Assembly: GCF_037975245.1 (NCBI RefSeq)
Contig: NC_092576.1
Location: 25,557,611 to 25,621,610 of the forward strand
Reading direction: 5' to 3'
Length of the DNA stretch: 64,000 bases
From: Apostichopus japonicus
Taxonomy: Eukaryota > Echinodermata > Holothuroidea > Aspidochirotida > Stichopodidae
Below the pieces are notes generated by a model that saw nothing but the letters and a program-made list of their open reading frames with translations, made no database searches and had not been told where the DNA came from. Positions within the stretch are counted from its first letter, which is position 1; each line of letters begins with the position of its first letter. The position numbers were made by a program, and so were the translations under genes. This document shows, one piece after another, positions 37,291 through 49,809 of this stretch.

Positions 37291-37743
37291 GTGAGGTGGA
37301 TTATCTACAAACCCACCCTCTCACCATCTTCACGGTCCCACTCCGCTGGCCGACGTGGTCACTTCAAGGCACTGGAGGCCAAGGCCATCCTCAACGCTGT
37401 GAGAGCATGGCAAAAGGAGTTGAGGGGTCACGCAGTCTACGTGAGGACAGACAACTCAACGACAGTGGCCTATGTCAACAAGGAAGGCGGGACCCGCTCA
37501 CGAACACTCAACGAGATAATTTGGGAGCTGCTCCATCTATGCGACAGCCTGAACATCTCCCTCACGGCGTCACACCTAGTGGGAGTAGACAATCAGCCAG
37601 CGGATATCCTCTCGCGAACCACGAGCCCGAACGAGTGGGAGATAACCCAACACTGGGCGAACTGGACCTGGAACTGTTCCAGATCTTCAATATCCCGAGC
37701 ATCGACCTCTTCGCATCAGCAACGAATTTCAAAGACCCCGTAA
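37291..37743 (+). CDS. DIRS RNase H domain fragment
   Basis: The frame encodes HFKALEAKAILNAVRAW (catalytic Glu region), VYVRTDNSTTVAYVNKEGG (catalytic Asp in TDNS), and SHLVGVDNQPADILSR near the end of the domain. These are the RNase H blocks that follow RT in DIRS and Ngaro elements. Upstream RT sequence is missing, so this is a domain remnant rather than an intact gene. The reading frame then ends at a TAA at 37741, and coding similarity continues in another frame. Confidence 0.8.
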   Translation: MRWIIYKPTLSPSSRSHSAGRRGHFKALEAKAILNAVRAWQKELRGHAVYVRTDNSTTVAYVNKEGGTRSRTLNEIIWELLHLCDSLNISLTASHLVGVDNQPADILSRTTSPNEWEITQHWANWTWNCSRSSISRASTSSHQQRISKTP

Positions 37744-38059
37744 TTCTGCAGGAGGACATTTCACGCGAAAGCGTGGAAAGTGGATACATTCTCATTCCCG
37801 TGGGCGGACCTGTACCTGTACGCGTTTCCACCGTTCACCCTAATTCGCAAGGTGCTGGCAACACTCAGAGACTCAGACGCAACCATGCTCCTACTCACAC
37901 AGTATTGGCCGAACCAAACGGGGTTTCCTCTGATAACGGAGCTGCTCGTCGACTACCCTCTCAGACTTCCACCCAGGGCAATCGTCCTGCGAGGCCAGAC
38001 AGAGGCCGACAGAGGGATCCCAAACATCCAGCTCTGTGCGTGGAAACTCTCCGCAGGGA

Positions 38060-39060
38060 CCTACGTCAGAAGGGAGTTCCTGCAAAAGCTGCGGAGTATG
38101 CAACGAGAGCCTGCGCGAGTCCACAGTCAGGACTTACGATCCCAGACTCGCCAGGTTCAACCAATGGGCAACAGACAATGCTTGCAATCCCGTGGAGGCC
38201 TCTCTCGGGGAGATAGCCGCCTTCTTCACTCTTTGAAGAGGGCAAAGCGGCCTCAACCATCCGCAATTACCCCTCAGCCATCGGTGCCATACACAAGGGC
38301 CTCCCAGACGGTTCAACAGTAGGCGACAAACTGGACCTCACAAAAATCATCAGAGGATTCTTTCACACCAGTGGCTCGACGAGGACACTACCCCCGACGT
38401 GGTCACTCGACGAGGTTCTGTCAGCTTTAGCCAAGCCACCATACGAGCCGATCAGGGAGTCCTCACTAGAGGACCTGACTAGGAAAACCCTGTTCCTACT
38501 GGCGGCAGCATCGGCCCGGCGTCAGAGCGGCATTCACGCCCTAACCATAAAAAGGGACTACATGAGATTCGACAACGACGGGGTGAGGCTGCTTCCTGAC
38601 CCAGCCTTCCTCGCAAAGAACTAATCTATGACCTTTCACCGGAGGAAATTTTCCTGCCATCGATCGGATCGATCTCAACCATCAAAGAGGACCGACGTTG
38701 GTGCCTAATACGGGCATTACGAATATATCTGGACAGAACCAAACAAATCCGTTTGTCCGACCGTCTGTTCATACTACCACGGGCACCACATTCGCCAGCT
38801 TGAAGGACACCTTGGCTTGTTGGCTCCGAACCAAGATCTCGAGCCATACAAGGAACCCATTACCAGTACGAGCCCACGTTGTCAGGGGAGTCGCGGCCTC
38901 ACGAGCATGGTTCGGCGGCGTCCCACTCGAGGCCATCATGAAGGCGGCGGCATGGAAATCTAACACGACCTTCGTCTCCCTGCTACCTGCGGAACACCAG
39001 GTCACCTGATGGAGACTTAGCCAGGGCAGTTGTCAATCCGCCGAGACGCGGCACCTGGGC
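38060..39060 (+). pseudogene. DIRS tyrosine recombinase, frameshifted
   Basis: The N-terminal core-binding part reads STVRTYDPRLARFNQWATDN (about 38128-38190). The catalytic part has LLAAASARRQSGIHAL (first Arg region, about 38500-38540), RALRIYLDRTKQIR, LFILPRA, then HVVRGVAASRAWFGGVPLE (H-x-x-R box, about 38876-38930). The segment expected to carry the nucleophile tyrosine (about 38975) is in the next frame, after a single-base length change in a C-run. There is also an early stop at about 38622. At least three frames are needed to follow the protein, so it is inactive. The family normally circularises and integrates the cDNA. Confidence 0.8.
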
Positions 39061-39090
39061 CCACCACCAATGACGGCTGTGTCACTCTGG

Positions 39091-39190
39091 GGCGCTGTGT
39101 AAGTATGAGATAGGTAGAGGAGTGAAGTAGACTCCCAAAAACTTACCTGGTTTTAGGGTCTACGAGCGACGATACCTATCTCATACTGGT
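39091..39190 (+). repeat. DIRS internal complementary region
   Basis: GTAGAGGAGTGAAGTAGACT (complement of the left tip) runs directly into CCCAAAAACTTACCTGGTTT (complement of the right tip). This records the circle junction used as template during DIRS replication. Confidence 0.85.
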
Positions 39191-39251
39191 TTCCCTCCCT
39201 CCTTCCCCACTCCAGGTCACCGGTCGAGGCGGATTGCCAAGACCTTACGAT

Positions 39252-39411
39252 GTGAATTCTGGAGAATAAGAGGAAGAGCAGGGTGGGTGGCCAGATGAGG
39301 TATGGTAGAATTTGCCAGAATGGGACTAGTAGGCTAGATAAGGGGGGGCGCTGTGTAAGTATGAGATAGGTATCGTCGCTCGTAGACCCTAAAACCAGGT
39401 AAGTTTTTGGG
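39252..39411 (-). repeat. DIRS right inverted terminal repeat and tip
   Basis: AATAAGAGGAAGAGCAGGGT...GTGTAAGTATGAGATAGGTA is the inverse of the left repeat. A unique tip of about 40 bp, ending GTAAGTTTTTGGG, follows. Confidence 0.85.
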
Positions 39412-41890
39412 AAACATTATGCATGTCTTGAAAAAATGTATCAAATACGGAAGTATATACATAACCTCCACCAGGTTCCTCTTCCACACCCCTAGTCCTT
39501 TCAAATGCCATTCCCTTATTATTAAAATAATTCCTAATTTGCTATGTGAATTTCCCATCCAATGCCATAACAACTATATATCGGACCCAAAACCAAGCAC
39601 ACCTACGCACTGCTGTTCCTACTACCTGCAAATCATGCCCTGAAGCAATGTTTAGACTACGCAATTATATATACCCTCTCTCACGCATCCTCCCGCACCC
39701 CTCAAATGTCATTTCCCTGAACTTGTTAAATGTGTCCTATACGCTATTTAATATCCACGCCAAGCGCATCACACACATGTACATTTCCTTAACACCACCT
39801 CTTACAAATGAACCTTCTGCTGTTGGGTTGCTAGATAACACCATCTCCCCTCTCCCCCTTTTCATGAGTGCTAAATCGCCAGTCCAATCCTCCGCTGTAA
39901 CCACTCCCATCCCCGGACCCCCCCCCCCCCGGCACCACCACCCACCCCTCGGCACACACACACTGTTCCATTTCTCCCATATTTGTTTAATCCATGTTTC
40001 ATCAAGCCAACACTCCGCTTTAACCCTCCAACCCACCCCTCCTTTCCGCATCCCACCAACTGCACCCCACCCACATCACCATCCACCACCCCCCCCCCCC
40101 CCTCGGCATACGCACTCTGTTCCATTTCTCCTATATATGTTTGAATCCATATTTTCATCAAAATGACAATTTACAACAGATAACGTAAATCGTATACACC
40201 CTACAATGTGTACACATTCACCATATATCTGTACAGTTAACTGGTTTCTACGCTTTTCTACTCAGACAGTTCACACACATTTTTCAATGCTAAAAGTCTA
40301 TTGAACTTCGTTCATCATTTTCTTGCTAAAGGTGTACAGCAATCTTTTCCCTCTACAGACATTTTCAATAGTTTAACATTTTCTTTTGTTCAACACCTGT
40401 CAATCAAATACTTAAACAATGCAATGAAAAGAAGTTGTATTCAGTGAAAGAGACGCGCGCGTCCCAATGAAAAGAAGTTGTATTCAATACAAGAGACGCG
40501 CGTGTCCTATAAATAACACCTGGAATCTACAAACAAACAAGTACCTGGAGGTTGCTATGGATACACCTACACTGTAGACACTGTCTGGTTTTTTTGGTCG
40601 GCCTGGCACTGAGATTGTTGTCAATGATTTTTACTGTCATTTGGGGAAGCGATAAGTTGTTATCTAATATGATATGGAATAAGGAGCGTTAGCATGCGAA
40701 AATAAACAGGTAAAATTTCTAATAAGAAGACCAAACAAAAATTATATTAAATTGCATAGTGTTGTACTTGAAGAAGTTAGACAAACAAAATCCCCCAAAA
40801 TAAAAAATGCAGAGACCAATTTTGTTAGGAGACATGTGTTATGTTTATGTGTTATGAAAGTTGATGCTAGTGGGAATTGGAAATTTATAACTGAAGGACA
40901 GGGCAAGGGGTGTTTTTTTTTGGGGGGGGGGTTTCGGGGTTAGTCCCCAGAATAAAATAATGCCCGGAATATTACAAAGCACTCCAGTGTACAGTATATT
41001 CATTGATAACGTGTGTGTGCGGCTCAACCTAAACAGTAAAGAAAAAAGTCTACATTTTTTCTAAAAGTTACAGATTATAGGACCTTCATGCAAACACCAT
41101 CCATCTAACCAAAAGCTCTCAAAGGTAATAGACACGGCGCCCCTAGAACCCCTCACCTTGACGGATGGCATAATATATTTGCCGCCCCACCCCACCCCCT
41201 CCATCCACCCCCCCCCCCCCCCGCGTTGGCACAGCCAAAAATGGTTGTTGCTTCCATTGATATGGGTATCGTAGTGTTGTGAGTTCTGGTAAATGAAGAT
41301 TAAGTACGCATATTTCCAGTCGTTAAATGTTAAAGGCACACTCTCAGCTAGGAAATTGCTAAAATAAAAAATCTTGTCTCAACGTATTCCCCGATTAAAA
41401 TATAAAAACAATGCTGCCCTCTTCTCACAGCGGCAACATATTAATTTCTTTAATATGGCATTCTCATCCTTAGCTATAAACAGCATACGCAAATGGGTAC
41501 CGTTACCGCGAAGGGATCAGGTTTCCGAGATTCTAATCTGCCTCTCAGTGTTGCGTAACCTATAGGCACACTGTATAATTGTACTGTGTGCTATTCGAGT
41601 TAGTATTTTTTCGATTTGCTATATGGAACCAGGGAGTTGTTATGGAATGGAACAGTGCATATTGTACTGCTGGGAAAACGCTATACCAGCTCGTAGGAGC
41701 AGGTAGTTGTTATGGAAAGAGTCATATGTATGACCTCGTGCTGCCGATTTTTGTTGGAGAAATTGCTGAAGATATAAAATGCGAATAGTTTCGTCGTGTA
41801 GTTCTCTATAAATATGTAACTGAATGTGTGCTGCTAATGTACTGTTATTTGACGAAACGACTTGCTTCTGGCCTAACGTTCTTCAATACT
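39412..41890. other. Intron DNA with small local repeats, no gene
   Basis: A diverged duplication of about 155 bp covers 39900-40160 (CTGTTCCATTTCTCC at 39963 and 40118, each after a C-run and CGGCA). A further duplication lies at 40421-40505. Homopolymer C or G runs occur at 39918, 40090, 40920 and 41210. No supported coding sequence. Confidence 0.5.
40421..40505 (+). repeat. Two-unit tandem repeat, about 43-48 bp units
   Basis: AATGAAAAGAAGTTGTATTC is followed by a variable stretch and GAGACGCGCGCGTCC, and then the whole unit repeats. The CG-alternating core is unusual for this AT-rich region, and TATAAATA follows directly. Confidence 0.75.
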
Positions 41891-41891
41891 T

Positions 41892-41945
41892 GAGTTCCAA
41901 ATAAAACTGTGAGCAAACAGCTTATCCACTAGAGAGCCTGTGTAG
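41892..41945 (+). repeat. Short dispersed repeat shared with 51560-51606
   Basis: AAATAAAACTGTGAGCAAAC followed by AGCTTATCCACTAGAGAGCC matches 51560-51606 with four mismatches. The second copy is inside the 50605-52134 element, so this may be a fragment of that family. Confidence 0.65.
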
Positions 41946-41954
41946 AAAAAACAC

Positions 41955-42250
41955 GCACATAATACAGACAGGTTAATGAGCATGGTGAACACAAAGAGAT
42001 AGATGTAAGGGGATTAGTAGACAAGGGATAGAAAGAAGACTGAAAGATAAAAACCAACAGGGGAAGAGGAGAGGTAGGAGATAAACAGTGGAGGGACAAA
42101 GAGAGGATTAAGGGAAGGGGTAGGAATAAACTGGAGAAGAACAAAAACAGAAAAGTGTGGAGAAAAAAAGGGGTGGAAAAAGCTATGAGAAGAGGAGTTA
42201 TGGGGAGGGGGGCAAGGGGAGAAGGAGGGGGAATGAAGAAAAGTTAGTCA
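41955..42250 (+). repeat. Purine-rich tract of about 290 bp
   Basis: The plus strand is almost entirely A and G with scattered breaks (AGAAAGAAGACTGAAAGATA, GGGGAAGAGGAGAGG). A second, shorter tract lies at 53521-53610. Such tracts can form triplex structures. No repeat unit is evident. Confidence 0.6.
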
Positions 42251-45200
42251 TGTCCTTCCCGAATGTTGAACCCATGAGGTTGAATGGTGCGATGTAGCAT
42301 CCACAACCTCCTGCTGATTCGCACTAGCTCAGGACGGCTACCTAAGGATTCAATCCCCTGTGCCTATAGAGACATGTCGTTAATGGTATGGTTGCATAGC
42401 TCCCAACTCTTGAGAAGGCAAATGCTGGTCCATGCCACGAATTGCCGTCCTGGGGGAGGGTTTATGGGGGGTGTCTCACTCCCCTTTTGATTTTTGTTTA
42501 ATCCTGGTGATGCCTACATGTAAAATGGTGGCACCTAGAAAGGCTTTTGTCACCCAAAATTTTCTGAGAAATATGCACTTTTTTGTGTGTAACATCAATA
42601 AATTGAATAGTAGGTGATAATTCATTCTTGCCCGTGGCATGAAAATGTTCGCTGCTCGCCTTAATGGAATGAAATATAGCCTACTTTGAGGTTCAAATGA
42701 TGATGTAAAGGAGGTTTTATACTCTATTATGCTAAATGCTAAAGAAATGATGGTTGCTTAGTCCAAATTTGATGCAATTTTTTTTATGTATACTTGTCAA
42801 TTACAATGCAGGTTTTTGGGATGCTTGCGCGAGTCAGGGGCTTTGGGTGTTAGAATGCGGGTCCAACCCACGAATTGTGGGTCAGTTGGGAGCTCTGTGG
42901 TTGGGAAGGTTAAAGTGTTCTCCAAAAAAAAACCAAAAGATGAATGACCTTCGGCACAGGGGTAAACTGGACTCCTCCAGCTGCCTTTACTACATTTTAC
43001 TGCATTACTACAAACATATGGTGGCTTCCACGCCAACTCTCGACCAGAGTATGCTGTATTGGCCCCAAATAAACCAGATATTCAAATATGGTTACCTTTG
43101 GTCAAAGTTTTGAAACTAATTTTATTACCACCTTCCAGGAAATTTACCTCACTGGGGACATTCAGGCATCTTATGCTTTCAATTAGAATGCCTTAGAACA
43201 ATTTGGAAAGTAAAGACCTCTAGGAACATATTAAATATTCTAGCAATTATAGCATGCTAAATTGGGGACAATACTACATAGCCCACCTTGAAAATATCCT
43301 GTAACGTACTCCGGATAAACAATATCTAATATGGAAGAAATGCTTTGGTTAAAGTATGAATATGGTCACTTGAACATTAAGAAATGCAAGTGAGATAGTG
43401 GTAAGTTTTCCCTGCTCATGGTTATTGTAGTTGAACTCAATGTAAGAACTGTACAGATCAATGTGTTAAAAATAAAAACATTTTACAATACTGACTTACC
43501 TAACTTTAGAATAAGCAATACAAACAATAGTAGGGCAGTATTCCAATATGGAATGCAAGAACATATACCCAAATAAGGCTAGGAGACGCCATGCCTCCAT
43601 TGTGGAACTTCTCCATGATAAGTATAGGAGCGTTACATGCAAAAGAAACTTTGCCAAAACTTCAATAGACCCTATAATGTCCCCTGCATTTCAAACATCT
43701 CCATCTGCCACTATCTCCATCTGCCACTGGGCCCGACTGGGGTTATCATGAGAGCACTGAATGAACTGTTTTATCACTACTAGCTGCAAGTTAGAGTACC
43801 TCTTCAACACTCTATGACATCACAATATATGTTATGTTAAATTGATCTCACACAATACAAAATAAAGACAAGTTATTCTGTACCAACAATAAATAACCCA
43901 AGATCAATGTCACATTAGAACTACTGGTATGACTGAACAAGCTACAGTAATTAAAAAGATCAGATATTGCTATCATGGAAAGCCAAATAGTGTACAATCA
44001 AGTATGTAGTCAAACCAATATTCAATCATTTACTTATTTAATATGACACAGTTGTAACTTTGATGACATCAATTATGTAGTTTACTTACACTATGAATGA
44101 ACATGCAAATCAATGCTAAATACTACAGAAAGGAGAAGGATACATAACGCACTGAATGCAACAATCAATGTTTGACACCATGGAGAAGATAAATTCTTAT
44201 GATACATTGCACTAGCTTAGTAACTTCATTTTACTTAGACACCATGTTTGTTGTTGTCTGTTATGGTACAGTTTGTTCAATTGTCTTGAAGCCTTGTGAT
44301 ATCTACATTCTGGATACTTGTTACTCCCATTGTCCACTCTTGTGTCCTTGATGTATGGTATCTAAATAAGCTGAGAAACTGCTTTGACATCAGCTAATTC
44401 CAAATTGTCCGTATCCATGTTAACAACGTTCACTATGCAAATCCATAGCTTCCACTGGAGAACAAGAAATATGACAATCATCTTACGTAAAGTAGAGAAG
44501 CACACATTTATTAATGAAACAATCCAACACAAAGACTTCCAGTTCCAACCCTTATATCTGCTTGCAAAACATCCATCATGCCATAACGCTATGCTGTGCT
44601 GTACTGTTCCTCTAAAGGATGTTCTGTACATCTGTAATGTGAAATGAAAATAGAAAAAAGACATATTTATGGCATTGTGTGAGGACAGAAGTGTCACAAA
44701 GATATACCTGTTCAAATGATTTTCCAAGATATGATTTATTTGATTTTAATTGCAAAAGAGACATTCAGGCTCATAGCCAAGGTAACTGGGTTGGAGCCAG
44801 CATAAATGTTATGTTTGTTTATTCACTGAGATTGTAACTTGCACTCATTGTAATAACTAAAAATTATTGTTCAAATCTGGGTGAAAGTAGACCCCTTAAT
44901 GATGCCCCTAACATGTTAAACTAGAAATATACCTCACACTCAAAATTTGCCAAAAATGTCAATGTCTTTGCTGATATGAAAATATATGCACATGACAACC
45001 TGATCAGGTGACAACTACAGTAAAGGCAGTTAAGAGTAACTATCTTTAAGCAGTGCAAGTACTGTACTGTATGTACAAATGATGCCACATCATCATGAAA
45101 CATAAAAAGGAAACATAAAGAGAAAAGAATAAATGTGCAATTTTTGAACACAAACTGCTTCAGACAGGTAGGTAACACATTCTACAAGATTGGTAAATGT

Positions 45201-45576
45201 CTTTATTTTTCAGAGATAAGGAAAAATACTACAGGTACTGTTATCATTAACTTGTGGGGTTTGAACATTTTTGGGTCCCTCACATTTACAGACCTCCAGT
45301 GGCTGTTTTAGCACCATACTTAGCACTACATGTCTATGTCATTAATACAACATAATACAATAAATGAATAAATGTGTCCAATGTCCTAAATCTGGTTAGT
45401 CATATACAGTCCTACAGTAGTAGACTGCAGACCTAGTTAAAATGTAGACTTATTACAGCATGGAATGATTACAGTATGTACATCAAAAAATTACCAGTCT
45501 CCACTGGGGTATAGCTGCTGGAGTGCATTGCTGCATCAGCCTCTGTTGGGCATAGCCTTTCGTTGAGGAACTGGTG
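42251..45576. other. Intron DNA without a supported gene
   Basis: AT-rich. GGGTTTATGGGGGGTGTCTC near 42465 resembles GC-rich ends of local DNA elements, but no inverted partner was found. A possible minus-strand acceptor (CACATTACAG) at about 44635 precedes about 40 codons with no match; it could be untranslated exon of the minus-strand gene nearby. Confidence 0.4.
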
Positions 45577-48500
45577 TTATCTTTTCTGGTTGATCAGTTT
45601 GGATACCAACCTCTCGAGTTCCTTAATTGGGCGCACACCTTCAACTGAAAAAGACAAATAATACCGGGATGTGCAAAGTTAATAATATATCAGAATGCAT
45701 ACTGTACACATAGCAGGGAAGTGCTCATGAATATTTGAGTGCCAGGCAGATTGGGCGGTAGTGTGATCCACACCCTGGGAGAGGGATTTCATGGGTGGGA
45801 TAACCCCCCCCCCCCCAAATGGACAAATTTTACACATGAAGTATGCTTGTGTGGTGCTATATTCCTATTCTGTGCCATATATTCTCCCAGATTTTGGTTA
45901 TGGTAAAACTTATTAAATTATCATCAAAAAGTGCTGGGCGGAAAAGGTTAAATACTGTTTGTGCGGGGCGCCATTCAGAACTGCTGGGCGCAGCTGCCCA
46001 GTGTGAGCAAATCCCTGACATAGTGAATTATATAACTTCCAACATAAATTACTGAATACCACATTTTGCCCTTCACTAAATAGTCAATAATTCAAATCAA
46101 TTATGCAAACACAGAACAGTAATTACACTACTAGTTAATACAGAACTTTGCTTTTGGCAGCATAAATTCATCACATATGCTTTATGATTTACAGTGTCAA
46201 CTCTGCAAGTATCCAAGAATGGTTCATTAACTAATCTAGTGCAAACCTAAACTAGTGATGTGCAACAATTTCTATTATATTTCTTATGTCTATGTTAGTA
46301 GTATACACCCGCAGTATTATAACTCATCTACTAATACCTTACATACACTAAATGTCATAACGTTTAATGTTACAATGGCAATGTCACAGACTAGTAGGCC
46401 TGCTCATACACTAATATGTCACCAAATTTCATCATGTTCAGGGATGCATAATTGCTTTCAAAGATATAGCTAGGCTTTGCTTATTTCCAAGACTAAAAAT
46501 TACGGAATATTCTACAGGTGTGCCCTAAACTATGAAGTGTTTAAAAGATAACATAGAAACATGATATGGTATATAATGGGCGACCATTCTAGTTCTCTCA
46601 CAAATCAGTAGTATCATTTTCATTTTGTATAATTTTTAGAACTGCATGATCAGATTATGTGTAGAGCTATGAAGCCTATGATGTTGTTATATTTTGGCAA
46701 ATGTCTTTAATTTCTACATCATGATGAAATTATCAATTATTGTAAGACGGACTCAAAGACCCCCCAGAATGGTGCGTCATGTCCGATGAAGCGCATATTT
46801 GGTGCGTTATTACAACTACAATATGTGCGTCAGTGTCCGTCAATGTGCCATGCATGGTGTATCCTTTAAATTAAATGTGATAAATTTTGTCGAACATAAA
46901 ATGGTGGCATTCACAATTATTGGTGACATTGATTTGTTTATATTGTCCTTGATTTTATGATTAAACAACGATGATAGCAAACTATCATGTTATGAATGCA
47001 TAAATATGTGAACAATATCTACTATCCTTCACTAATTCAACAAAGGACCCTGTAGAGCTAGTGTAGCTTCTTTCAGAGAAGGCTTTTGAGTTTTGAATTA
47101 ATTTGGAAAACTTAGTTATATCAGTTATCACTTTACACTACAGTTACCAGGAAAAGTTGCTACCGTTTTTTTAAGTTACTATACCAAGTTGGGAGTATTA
47201 TAGGCATACTCTAATTTGGGATAGAAAGAGTTTAAATTAATGCGCACATTTTTTCTTTGCAAGTGGAGAATCATCCACAGCTAAAGTGGCTATGCGGATT
47301 GACAAACAAGTGAAGCAAATTAAATACCCTAGCCTATGCATATTAGACTTAAAAAAGTAAAAGAACCCAATGCCTTAGTAACTTAATTCATCTTGGAGTT
47401 GCTCAGCAGATTCGAGGTTATTTCACCACTTAAGAACCCATTCTCAGACAAAAAAAAAGACAAAACTGAAATGGCTACACAAATTAGTAGTCTATAACTG
47501 AGAATGACCATGCATGCAATTATGCAGTAAATTTTCAAGTTGTCAGCCTAATTTATTTGTTGCTAGGAACTCTATAATTGTGCTGGTTAAGTAGAGTAGG
47601 AAATGAAAACAGTTACTTTATTGCGTATAGGCCCCAGTCCCTCACGTATCTCATTGCATACTAGACTTACAGTTACAAAATAAATATGCCCATATCAAAA
47701 ATGCTCTTGACAGGAATAACCACCAAATTGAGGTAGGCCCTCCATGGTGCATAATTTTATAAATCTGGGCCTGGAGCTAGGCTACAGTAGTCCTACTTGT
47801 GCTATTGCTCCGCTCATGAGAAGTTGCATTTCTTTCAAGTTTAATTTTCTTGTGGGGAGATCTCCCTAGCAATGATGATATTACACTAATGTACAGTAGG
47901 CTACTGTAAGTCCTATTCATATTTGCAAAGCTACCGAATCATAAACCAAACACATGATACCGCACACTTCCATACTGATCATGCTTAGTAGGCGAATATA
48001 AGTAGAATAGCATAAATAACACTTCATGAAATGTTCGGCCTAGGCTAGGCTGCAGTTAATACAGCAGCCTGCACTGCAGTAGCATGGACGCTGCGGATTT
48101 CGGACACCTAAGCCTTAAAACACCCCAAAACTATATCTCATGGTATAAATCACCTGAAACTATACTTGATATGGTTGGGTCATTTTGGAGAGAAAATAAC
48201 TGTAGCTTCGTACTTTTTGGTGCAATTGGCTCTTGCTGTAGGTTGTCTCATCATGAAATCGCGTAGTCTTTAGGGGTGTCCGAACTTCGCAGTGTTCCAA
48301 ACTTCGCAAAACTGACTATACTAATACTGTACTAGCCTATGTCTCTCGGTGTATTAGTTGCCTTAGTTTGTAGTACTCGTAGTAGGCCTAGCTAGCATGA
48401 TCTATTAAACAATATAACAAGGAAGCCTACGGTAGACCAAACACTTCGGCCGAAAAACAGTATACAGTAGCCTAAATAGTAAATATATAACGTTAGTCGT

Positions 48501-48579
48501 TAGCATAATTTGCTGCCTACCTTCTCGTATGAATGATCTGCCATGCCAGTAAATGCTCCGCGAATGTAGCATTGGTCAT
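45577..48579 (-). CDS. Candidate small minus-strand gene, first and last coding exons only
   Basis: Reading the minus strand, ATG at 48579 opens 19 codons (MTNATFAEHLLAWQIIHTR) plus two bases, ending at a GTAGGC donor after 48521. A separate exon, 45644-45577, starts after a TTTTTCAG acceptor, reads VEGVRPIKELERLVSKLIN and ends in TAA. The first exon leaves two bases and the last needs one, so at least one middle exon is missing from my reading. A CG-rich patch (GCGCGGCGACGCGGCCGC at about 48742) upstream could be a promoter. The protein was not recognised. It would lie nested, antisense, in an intron of the host gene. Confidence 0.35.
45645..48520. other. Presumed intron region of the minus-strand candidate gene
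   Basis: AT-rich, with a C-run at about 45806 and a GTGCGTCA-containing patch at 46770-46860. No middle exon could be fixed with confidence. Confidence 0.35.
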
Positions 48580-49065
48580 TTTGTCGATCCCCGATCTCTG
48601 TTCCAGTAGATCGTTTTTGGAGACCCAGTCCACGTACGTAGCACCAGCTCAAGTACACTTTTCATTTCATGTCCGTTTTGTCGCTCACTGCATTTGGCAT
48701 CGGTTTTCACACTAAAGCAACCTGTGCCTTCCACCTCAACAGCGCGGCGACGCGGCCGCAATATACACGTTACGTGTGTTATGCTACCACTGCATCAAAC
48801 TGTGCTATATATTACGTATATTTACATACAGGGTACACTGTACACTGACGTCACAGTTATAATTACAGTGAATCTCTTTCTTCCTCTTCAGTTTTCAGTA
48901 CTGTCTGCTGCCACCTACTATTGCATCTTCCTCTCTGGCAAACCTGAAAGCAAGGAATGTCTACGGTACAGTAAAAAGCTCTCATTGATATTCTAGTGGT
49001 TTTTACCAGGGAGAATTGTAATGGAGTTAGGGGGGTGGGGGTTGGTGAAACTTTAAGGAAAAATA

Positions 49066-49345
49066 GGGTGGTGGCCGAGTGGCTAATGCATTGGGTTTAT
49101 ATAAGATCTCAGGATTGTGGGTTCGATTCCAGCTCTCGCCATTATGTTGTGTCCTTGGGCAAGGCACTTTTATCTCGACTGCCCCTCTCCATCCAGGTGT
49201 ATAAATGGGTACCTGTGAGGTAACTTATGCGTGTGCGCTGGATTCTCGGCAGCCAGCCTGATGACCAGGGATTCAAAGCGCTTCTTCAGATGACTGTGCC
49301 ATATAAAGCGCTGTACAAAACTAACATAGCATAACATAACAAATC
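49066..49345 (+). mobile_element. tRNA-derived SINE
   Basis: A pol III A box (GTGGCCGAGTGGCTAATGC, 49071 onward) and B box (GGTTCGATTCC, 49120-49130) resemble those of a Leu or Ser tRNA. A conserved SINE central block (GTGTCCTTGGGCAAGGCACTT) follows, then ATAAATGGGTACCTGTGAGG, a tail with AAAGCGCTGTACAAAA, and short repeats (ACATAGCATAACATAAC). Spacing and tail show a SINE rather than a functional tRNA gene. A target duplication was not identified. Confidence 0.8.
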
Positions 49346-49800
49346 ATCAAGTAAACTTACTCAGAAGAAAACTGGAAAATAGTAAGTCGCAATAAGCCAG
49401 AAATGTTCTGAGATTAATAATACAGAATAGTTTGACTATAACTAATAGTAAATTACTAATTACTACCGTCAGTGACCAATGCCCACCCCCCCCCTCGTGC
49501 TTCTTCAACTGCCGTCTCCACCTATCTTGCCCCTGGCCTCAGTCCATTGTCAAACCCTATCCAGGAGTTTTGGGGGCTTATATATGAAAGGCTTGAATCT
49601 TCTTAAAAAGTCGAGATGGGTTCAAAGGGCCAGAAGCACACGACGATCCTAGTGGTGCCAGTTTAACCGGCACCCTGACCCAATTGTAAATATGCTCTCA
49701 CAGTTGCCCGAGGGACCAGGGTATATGTTGAAGCCCGCGGGTAAATAAACTAGAAAAAAGACCTGCCTATCCGTCGCTGTTTCAGTCCCCTACAGTTAAC
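49346..49800. other. Intergenic or intronic DNA, nothing recognised
   Basis: Mixed-composition sequence with no supported gene between the SINE and the minisatellite. Confidence 0.4.
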
Positions 49801-49809
49801 GGCATATGT

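Larger units (their letters stand above)
33420..39411 (+). mobile_element. DIRS-like tyrosine-recombinase retrotransposon, 5.99 kb, internally damaged
   Basis: Inverted terminal repeats pair 33438-33556 with 39252-39374. An internal complementary region (about 39091-39190) is the reverse complement of both outer tips joined together, the hallmark of DIRS elements and the reason the ends can be fixed at 33420 and 39411. The order is a gag-like GC-rich region, RNase H, tyrosine recombinase, all on the plus strand. Reverse transcriptase motifs are not found, and the recombinase is frameshifted, so the copy is not autonomous. It sits in the host intron that starts at 32838. No target duplication is expected or seen. 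Confidence 0.88.

Noticed and set aside
39546-40166. 206-codon plus-strand open frame
   Set aside because: It runs through poly(C) and a local duplication; the protein is proline and histidine low-complexity.
49071-49145. Functional tRNA gene
   Set aside because: A and B boxes are present, but the body continues into a SINE central block and repeated tail, and a proper acceptor stem was not seen.
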